The notes below the pieces were generated by a model, which ran no database searches, was not told where the DNA came from, and saw only the letters and a list, made by a program, of their open reading frames with translations. This document shows positions 59,284 to 64,000 of a stretch of 64,000 nucleotides of DNA, piece after piece. The stretch spans positions 124,001-188,000 of the forward strand of contig CAVXRS010000003.1 of the NCBI GenBank assembly GCA_963764215.1, written 5' to 3'. Positions within the stretch are counted from its first letter, which is position 1, and every line of letters starts with the position of its first letter. The translations under genes and the position numbers were made by a program. Origin of the DNA: JAFDWI01 sp963764215. Lineage in GTDB: Bacteria > Actinomycetota > Acidimicrobiia > Acidimicrobiales > Iamiaceae.

Positions 59284-59781
59284 TCAGCTGCGTGCCCCGC
59301 CCTCGACCGATTGCACGAAGCGCGCCATCTCGACGGCCACCCGAACCCCTTCGGCGCCGACGTTGTGGCCGCCCGCTCCTTCCGATCGGGCAAGCGCCTG
59401 GTCGAGGTCCTCGGTCGTCAACACCCCGAAGGCGATCGGCACCCCGGTGTCGAGCTGGGCGCGTTGGATTCCCGCGGCACACTGGCCGGCGACCTCTTCG
59501 TAGTGCGTGGTCTCGCCCCGGATCACACACCCCACACACACCACGCCGTCGAAATCGCCGCTGCGGGCCAGCGTCTTGGCCGCCAGGGGCAACTCGAACG
59601 CGCCGGGAACCCAGTGCTCGCGCACGCTTGTCACACCGAGCTCAACCAGCTCGCGCCGCGCCCCTTCCAGGAGGCGGTACGTGATGTGGTCGTTGAACCG
59701 GCTCGCCACCACCGAGATTCTGAGTCCCGTACCGTCGAGCTCTGGGTTGACGCGCCCGGGGGCGCGGACATCCTCTGCCAT
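59284..59781 (-). CDS. ribH: 6,7-dimethyl-8-ribityllumazine synthase
   Basis: Penultimate step of riboflavin synthesis (165 aa). LRISVVASRFNDHITYRLLE, REHWVPGAFELPLAAKTLAR, GVVCVGCVIRGETTHYEEVA, GVLTTEDLDQALARSEGAGG. TAGTGT (59790-59795) is 8 nt before the ATG: leaderless. No other rib genes in the window. Confidence 0.96.
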   Translation of the reverse strand: MAEDVRAPGRVNPELDGTGLRISVVASRFNDHITYRLLEGARRELVELGVTSVREHWVPGAFELPLAAKTLARSGDFDGVVCVGCVIRGETTHYEEVAGQCAAGIQRAQLDTGVPIAFGVLTTEDLDQALARSEGAGGHNVGAEGVRVAVEMARFVQSVEGGARS

Positions 59782-59812
59782 GGTTGCTCACACTACGGGA
59801 CCGGTAGCGCGG

Positions 59813-60961
59813 TCAATTCCCGGGTATACCGCCCGGCGGCGGGTAGCCGCTTCCGGGCTCCGGAGGCACGGGGGCCTCGGGGATGGGAACGGCCGGCGGA
59901 GGCACATCTGCTGTGGCGACATCCCGTTCGGCCTGCTCGGTGCGTGTCTCCTCGGCGCGACGGTAGGCGCCTTCGAGGCGTTCACCCCCGCTTGCCGCAC
60001 GTTCGGCCCGCCCTTCCGGCCCGCCGTCATCGGACTTGAACAGCTCGGCGACCGCGGCCAGGCCTCCCAGACCACTGGCGAAATCGGCGGGAAGGTAGAT
60101 CTTGGTGGCCCGGCCGTCCGCGATCTTCCCGAGTGCTTCGAGGTATTTGATCGCCAGCAGGTCCGGGGACGGTTCCCCGACGTGGATGGCGTCGTACACG
60201 GTGGTGATGGCCCGCGCCTCACCTTCGGCGACGGTCAGTTGCCGGAACCGTTCGGCGTCGGCGACGGCCTTGATCGCTTCGGCGTCACCCTGGGCTTCCA
60301 GGATCTGGCTCTGGCGGTTCCCCTCGGCACGAAGGATCTCCGATGCCTTGGTTCCCTCGGCGCGGGCGATCGCGGCTTCACGTTGCCCGTCGGCTTCGGT
60401 GACCACGGCCCGCCGGGTCCGTTCTGCCTTCATCTGTTCGTGCATCGCCCCGATCACGTCCGGCGGCGGGTCGATGCGCTGGATCTCCACCCGCGCCACG
60501 CGGACTCCCCATTTGTCGGTGGCGTCATCGAGGATGTCACGCAGCCCGTGGTTGATCGTGTCGCGGCTGGTGAGCGCCTGGTCGAGTTGCATGTCGCCCA
60601 CGACGTTGCGCAGGTTGGTCTGGGCCAGCTTGGTGACCGCCATGATGAAGTTGGCGACGTTGTAGACGAGCCGTTGCGGATCGGTCGGCTCGTAGTAGAT
60701 GACCGCGTCGACGGCGACGACGACGTTGTCGGAGGTGATGACCTCCTGGGGTGGCACGTCGATCACCTGTTCACGAAGGTCCACCATGTAGATCTTGTCG
60801 ATGAACGGCACGATCACCTGGAGGCCCGGGTCCAAGGTCTTCTGGTAGCTCCCCAGACGTTCCTTCACGCCCCGTTGGTAGGGGCGGATGATCTTGACCG
60901 CGCTGGCGACGAATACCAGTAGGAACAATGCGATGATCGCAAGAGCGATGACTGCGGCCAT
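59813..60961 (-). CDS. SPFH/Band 7 membrane protein
   Basis: 382 aa. N-terminal membrane anchor (VIALAIIALFLLVFVASAV) then a stomatin-like SPFH domain: IIRPYQRGVKERLGSYQKTL, VDLREQVIDVPPQEVITSDN, FIMAVTKLAQTNLRNVVGDM; a coiled coil rich in EA/QA (EADGQREAAIARAEGTKASE) and a Pro-rich tail (VPPPAVPIPEAPVPPEPGSG). GGAAAGG precedes the ATG. The NfeD gene upstream (31 bp) is the classic partner; together they form membrane microdomain-type complexes. Confidence 0.9.
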   Translation of the reverse strand: MAAVIALAIIALFLLVFVASAVKIIRPYQRGVKERLGSYQKTLDPGLQVIVPFIDKIYMVDLREQVIDVPPQEVITSDNVVVAVDAVIYYEPTDPQRLVYNVANFIMAVTKLAQTNLRNVVGDMQLDQALTSRDTINHGLRDILDDATDKWGVRVARVEIQRIDPPPDVIGAMHEQMKAERTRRAVVTEADGQREAAIARAEGTKASEILRAEGNRQSQILEAQGDAEAIKAVADAERFRQLTVAEGEARAITTVYDAIHVGEPSPDLLAIKYLEALGKIADGRATKIYLPADFASGLGGLAAVAELFKSDDGGPEGRAERAASGGERLEGAYRRAEETRTEQAERDVATADVPPPAVPIPEAPVPPEPGSGYPPPGGIPGN

Positions 60962-60992
60962 GAGAGACCTTTCCTCGAGGGGGTTGGCTGGC

Positions 60993-61586
60993 TCAGGTCG
61001 ACGGATCGTCGACGGATTCGGACGGGGACTCGGAAGCCGTCTGTGGGCGGACCACGACTCGGGTTCCTCTGACTTCGGTGACCATGACCTCGGTGTCGAC
61101 CGCGATCGGTGATCCGTCGAGGGATTCGGCGCGCCACTGTTCCGCGCCCAACAGCACCATCCCCGCGCCACGGTCCCCACCGATCGCCGTGATCACCCGC
61201 GCGGGTTGACCGATGAGGCGTCGGGAACCGATCCCGGCATGGTCGCTGCGCGCGTCCATCCGGTGAGCGAGCGGGCGCAGCGCGAGAAAGGTGATGATCG
61301 ACACGCCGATGAACGCGATCCATTCCGGGCCGAGTTCGACCCCGACGAACGCGAGCACGGCCGCAACCGCGGCCCCCAATGCGAATGGCGCCAGGAAGAA
61401 CGACCCGGCCGTGGTCATCTCTCCCACGCCGAACACGACGGCCGCGACCAGCCAGATCCAGCGCCAGACTGTCGGATCGCCTGCGTCCACGTCGTCGACC
61501 TCCGCGCCCCTCGGAGACGCCGTGTCTCCGGGTCTGTCGATGGTAGCGCCCCGACTCCGGGCCCTCTGCGAGAACGTCACGGGCAT
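60993..61586 (-). CDS. NfeD-like membrane protein
   Basis: ~197 aa. Three to four membrane segments (WIWLVAAVVFGVGEMTTAGS, APFALGAAVAAVLAFVGV, IAFIGVSIITFLALRPLA) and a C-terminal OB-fold NfeD domain (IGQPARVITAIGGDRGAGMV; VDTEVMVTEVRGTRVVVRPQ). Short NfeD form without the N-terminal protease. Start ATG 61586 is tentative; the residues before VDDVDAGDP look disordered and GTG starts nearby are possible. Operon with the SPFH gene. Confidence 0.8.
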   Translation of the reverse strand: MPVTFSQRARSRGATIDRPGDTASPRGAEVDDVDAGDPTVWRWIWLVAAVVFGVGEMTTAGSFFLAPFALGAAVAAVLAFVGVELGPEWIAFIGVSIITFLALRPLAHRMDARSDHAGIGSRRLIGQPARVITAIGGDRGAGMVLLGAEQWRAESLDGSPIAVDTEVMVTEVRGTRVVVRPQTASESPSESVDDPST

Positions 61587-61605
61587 CCTCGGTTGCACAC
61601 GACAT

Positions 61606-61639
61606 TGAACATCTGTTAGCTTTATTGAACAGTTGTTCA
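61606..61639. promoter_or_regulatory. two TetR-type operator sites
   Basis: TGAACAGTTGTTCA (61626-61639) is an inverted repeat with a 2-bp centre; TGAACATCTGTTAG (61606-61619) is a decayed copy exactly 20 bp upstream. They lie between NfeD and the TetR gene, 15 nt before its start, so autoregulation by the adjacent TetR protein is likely. Confidence 0.7.
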
Positions 61640-61653
61640 GGCAAGGAGATGCC

Positions 61654-62271
61654 GTGCAGGACGACCGATCGACGGTGGCGCGGATCCGTGACGAAGCGAT
61701 GCGGTTGTTCGCCCAACGAGGCGAGGCGGACGTATCGCTCCGGGAAATCGCCGGCGCCGCAGACGTCTCCGCCCCGCTGATCATCCACCATTTCGGATCC
61801 AAGGCCGCACTGCGCGAAGCAATCGACGCCCACGTGGCCGCGATCGTCTCCGAGATGCTCGAGTCTCTCACCGAACCCGGGCAGGTCGACGGCGCCGGGA
61901 TCGCCGAGCTGTTGAGCACGGCACTTCAGACCCGCCCCTTCCTGATCGACTACCTGCGGCGGATGTTGGTCGATGGAGGCACTCCGGCGACCGCGCTGTT
62001 CAGGACCCTCCACGATGCGACGTTGAAGAGCCTCCTGGTGCTGGGTGATGCCGGAGCGGCGCGCGTCGGGCCCGACCCCGACGTGCTGGCCGCGTTCCTG
62101 CTCGCGAACGACCTCGCCACCGTGGTGCTCCGGGAGCCGATCCGAGCCGCCACCGGTGTCGATCCACTCGAGCGAACCGGTCTGGAACGTTGGTCGAGCG
62201 TGCTCATGGACGTCTATTCCCGAGGGATCTTTCTCTCCACCGACGAGCTCGAGACAACGAAGGAGACGTGA
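61654..62271 (+). CDS. TetR-family transcriptional regulator
   Basis: 205 aa. N-terminal HTH: TVARIRDEAMRLFAQRGEAD, VSLREIAGAADVSAPLIIHH, FGSKAALREAIDAHVAAIV. The C-terminal ligand domain is not assignable. GTG 61654 has AAGGAG 5 nt upstream. Its stop is 2 nt before the ABC ATPase ATG, so it is in the operon it presumably controls. Confidence 0.9.
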   Translation: MQDDRSTVARIRDEAMRLFAQRGEADVSLREIAGAADVSAPLIIHHFGSKAALREAIDAHVAAIVSEMLESLTEPGQVDGAGIAELLSTALQTRPFLIDYLRRMLVDGGTPATALFRTLHDATLKSLLVLGDAGAARVGPDPDVLAAFLLANDLATVVLREPIRAATGVDPLERTGLERWSSVLMDVYSRGIFLSTDELETTKET

Positions 62272-62273
62272 CG

Positions 62274-63209
62274 ATGACCGAATCCGCCATCGACGCCCGG
62301 GGGCTGACCAGAACCTTCGGCGAGAATCGGGGTATCGAGGAGGTGAGCTTTGCCGTGGAGCGCGGCGAGATCTTCGGCTTTCTCGGCCCCAACGGCGCCG
62401 GCAAGTCGACGACGATCCGGATTCTGCTCGGTCTCATGCGCCCGGACCGCGGCCGCGTGACCGCCCTCGGCTTCGATCCGATCGGCGAAAGGGTCGAACT
62501 GCTCCGCCGGGTCGGCTACGTGCCCGGCGAGTTGGCCCTTCCCGACGCGCTGACCGGGCGAAAGATCCTGGAGCACTTCGCCCACCTCCGTGGCATGACC
62601 GACTCGTCGGTGCGGGACGAACTCGTGGAACGATTCGGCGCCGAAGTGGACCGGAAGATCGGGACCCTCTCGAAAGGCAACCGACAGAAGCTCGGCATCG
62701 TCGCCGCGTTCATGCACCGCCCGGAGCTGATCGTGCTCGACGAACCCACCTCCGGTCTCGACCCGCTGCTCCAGAACGAGTTCATCCATCTGGTACGTGA
62801 GTCCGCCGACGCGGGGGCGACCGTGTTCCTGTCGTCGCACGAACTCGACGAAGTGCAACGGTGCGTGCAGCGGGTGTCGATCATCCGAGATGGGCGCATC
62901 GTGGTGACCGACACGATCGAGTCCCTGCGGGCACTGGCGCCACGGGTCATCGAGCTGCAGTTCGCCGGGCCCGCTTCGCCCACCGCTTTCGACCACCTGG
63001 ACGGCGTCGACGTCACCGCGGCCGAGGGACACTCCATCACCTTGTCGGTGACCGGGCCGATGGCCCCGGTCCTGCAGCGCGCCGCACACCTGGACGTGAC
63101 CGACCTGGTCGCGCCACCCACCGATCTCGATGCGCTCTTCCTGCGCTACTACCACTCTGAGAAGGAGGACGCCGATGCAACTCGACGTGACCCAGCTCGA
63201 TCTGCATGA
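62274..63209 (+). CDS. ABC transporter ATP-binding protein
   Basis: 311-aa ABC-2-type exporter ATPase. Walker A FGFLGPNGAGKSTTIRILLG, Q-loop region YVPGELALPDALTGRKILEH, signature GTLSKGNRQKLGIVAAFMHR (LSKGN, a common variant of LSGGQ), Walker B LIVLDEPTSGLDPLLQNE, switch His in FLSSHELDEVQRC. A DUF4162-like C-terminal domain follows. ATG preceded by GGAG. Overlaps the permease gene by 35 nt. Confidence 0.93.
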   Translation: MTESAIDARGLTRTFGENRGIEEVSFAVERGEIFGFLGPNGAGKSTTIRILLGLMRPDRGRVTALGFDPIGERVELLRRVGYVPGELALPDALTGRKILEHFAHLRGMTDSSVRDELVERFGAEVDRKIGTLSKGNRQKLGIVAAFMHRPELIVLDEPTSGLDPLLQNEFIHLVRESADAGATVFLSSHELDEVQRCVQRVSIIRDGRIVVTDTIESLRALAPRVIELQFAGPASPTAFDHLDGVDVTAAEGHSITLSVTGPMAPVLQRAAHLDVTDLVAPPTDLDALFLRYYHSEKEDADATRRDPARSA

Positions 63210-63963
63210 ACGGCGACGTTCGCTGATCTTCTACCCCCTCGGGCTCGCGCTCTACACCCTGGTGATCGTCGCGTTGTACCCGACGTTCAAGGACGACGCG
63301 AGCCTGGCCACACTGAGCGAGTCGAACTCGACGCTCATGTCGCTGTTCGGCGCCAGCGGCTCGTTGACGTCGCCGACCGGATGGGTGAACGGCAACATCT
63401 ACGGGAACTTCCTGCCCCTGATCGTGCTGATGGTGACGATCGGCTACGGGGCGTCGTCACTCGCCGGACAGAACGAAGCGGGTGTACTGGGGCTGGTTGC
63501 CACCAACCCGATCTCCCGTGCGGCGCTGGCAGCGCAGAAGTTCCTCGGGGTGATGGTCCTGGCCAGCGCCGTCAGTCTGGCCACGTTGGTCTGCGTGCTG
63601 ATCGGGCGCCAGTTCCAGGTTGCCATCGACCTCGGCGCGCTCGTCGGGGTCTCGATCACGGTGATCCTGCTGGGTGCGCTCTTCGGCGCCCTGGCGCTCT
63701 GCATCGGCGCGCTCACCGGCAGCCGTGGCACCACTCTCGGCGTCTCCGCCGGACTGGCAGTCGTGTGCTACCTGATCAGTTCACTCGCCCCGGCCATCTC
63801 CTGGGTGCACAGCATCCGTTGGATCTCACCGTTCTGGTGGTCGGTCGGCGCAGGTCAACTGGCGAACGGCGTGGGGTGGTCCGACCTGGCGGCACTGGTG
63901 GGTACCACGGTGCTCCTCGTCGTTGCGGCAGTGGCCGCGGCGCAGCGCATGGACATCCGCTGA
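63175..63963 (+). CDS. ABC transporter permease (ABC-2 type)
   Basis: 262 aa, six membrane segments (SLIFYPLGLALYTLVIVALY; FLPLIVLMVTIGYGASSLAG; FLGVMVLASAVSLATLVCVL; VSITVILLGALFGALALCIG; LGVSAGLAVVCYLISSLAP; AALVGTTVLLVVAAVAAA). LAGQNEAGVLGLVATNPISR is a typical ABC-2 cytoplasmic loop. AAGGAGG precedes the ATG. Forms an exporter with the upstream ATPase; substrate, perhaps a drug or lipid, unknown. Confidence 0.87.
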   Translation: MQLDVTQLDLHERRRSLIFYPLGLALYTLVIVALYPTFKDDASLATLSESNSTLMSLFGASGSLTSPTGWVNGNIYGNFLPLIVLMVTIGYGASSLAGQNEAGVLGLVATNPISRAALAAQKFLGVMVLASAVSLATLVCVLIGRQFQVAIDLGALVGVSITVILLGALFGALALCIGALTGSRGTTLGVSAGLAVVCYLISSLAPAISWVHSIRWISPFWWSVGAGQLANGVGWSDLAALVGTTVLLVVAAVAAAQRMDIR

Positions 63964-64000
63964 CGGCCAAACGTCGTTCACGTGATGCGAAGCACGCGAG

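Overview
The window is a 64 kb stretch of a high-GC actinobacterial chromosome. The 16S and 23S genes read as Actinobacteria, and the 16S looks to me like the class Acidimicrobiia (Ilumatobacter/Iamia-like); I would not name a genus without an alignment. Gene content is almost wholly housekeeping. Large parts follow the order seen in Mycobacterium tuberculosis (infC-rpmI-rplT-tsnR-pheST-argCJBDFRGH; mpg/tyrS; nadK-recN-steA-steB/mctB-pyrG-nudix-xerD; scpA-scpB-rluB-cmk), so this is a deeply conserved block. Many genes overlap stop to start by 1-4 nt (ATGA, GTGA, TGATG), giving long translationally coupled operons. I see no prophage, CRISPR array, defence island or intact insertion sequence.

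Layout. 1-5.1 kb: two-subunit ADP-forming acyl-CoA synthetase (minus) divergent from tkt-tal-pgl (pentose phosphate; plus). 5.1-11.4 kb (minus operon): scpA-scpB-rluB-aroH-tyrA-aroA-cmk-plsC, joining chromosome segregation, rRNA modification, tyrosine/shikimate synthesis, CMP kinase and phospholipid acylation. 11.5-13.4 kb (plus): trpS, a DksA/TraR-type zinc-finger protein, an HD hydrolase. 13.4-13.9 kb: a non-coding island with repeats and hairpins. 13.9-22.5 kb (minus): phasin/histone-H1-like protein, nadK, recN, steA, steB/mctB, pyrG, nudix, xerD. 22.6-25.7 kb (plus): DUF1015 protein and a GT-C membrane glycosyltransferase-like protein. 25.7-31.0 kb (minus): korA-korB (2-oxoglutarate:ferredoxin oxidoreductase), class I aldolase, TPR protein. 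31.0-36.5 kb (minus): one 16S-23S-5S rRNA operon with promoter, leader, processing stem and terminator and no spacer tRNA. 36.5-49.2 kb: tyrS, a small membrane protein, a second GT-C-like protein, mpg, and the complete arginine operon argCJBDFRGH behind an ArgR-type operator. 49.3-51.8 kb (plus): universal stress protein, atypical SDR, SCO6745-family protein. 51.8-57.6 kb (minus): infC-rpmI-rplT-rRNA methylase-pheS-pheT. 57.6-64 kb: DUF1844 protein, cold-shock-domain protein, hisG, ribH, SPFH and NfeD proteins, and a TetR regulator with an ABC exporter.

Two global features matter to any user. (1) At least 14 genes, many of them essential (trpS, pheT, infC, rplT, argD, scpA), are broken by isolated one-base indels although both halves are well conserved; korA carries a compensating pair. 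This pattern fits residual sequencing or assembly errors much better than pseudogenes, so I list these as single CDSs and give the break points. (2) A TANNNT -10 box lies 6-8 nt upstream of the start codon of at least nine genes, with no room for a leader, which indicates widespread leaderless transcription. The most unusual single gene is infC, whose conserved frame appears to begin at an AUA codon with a well-placed Shine-Dalgarno.
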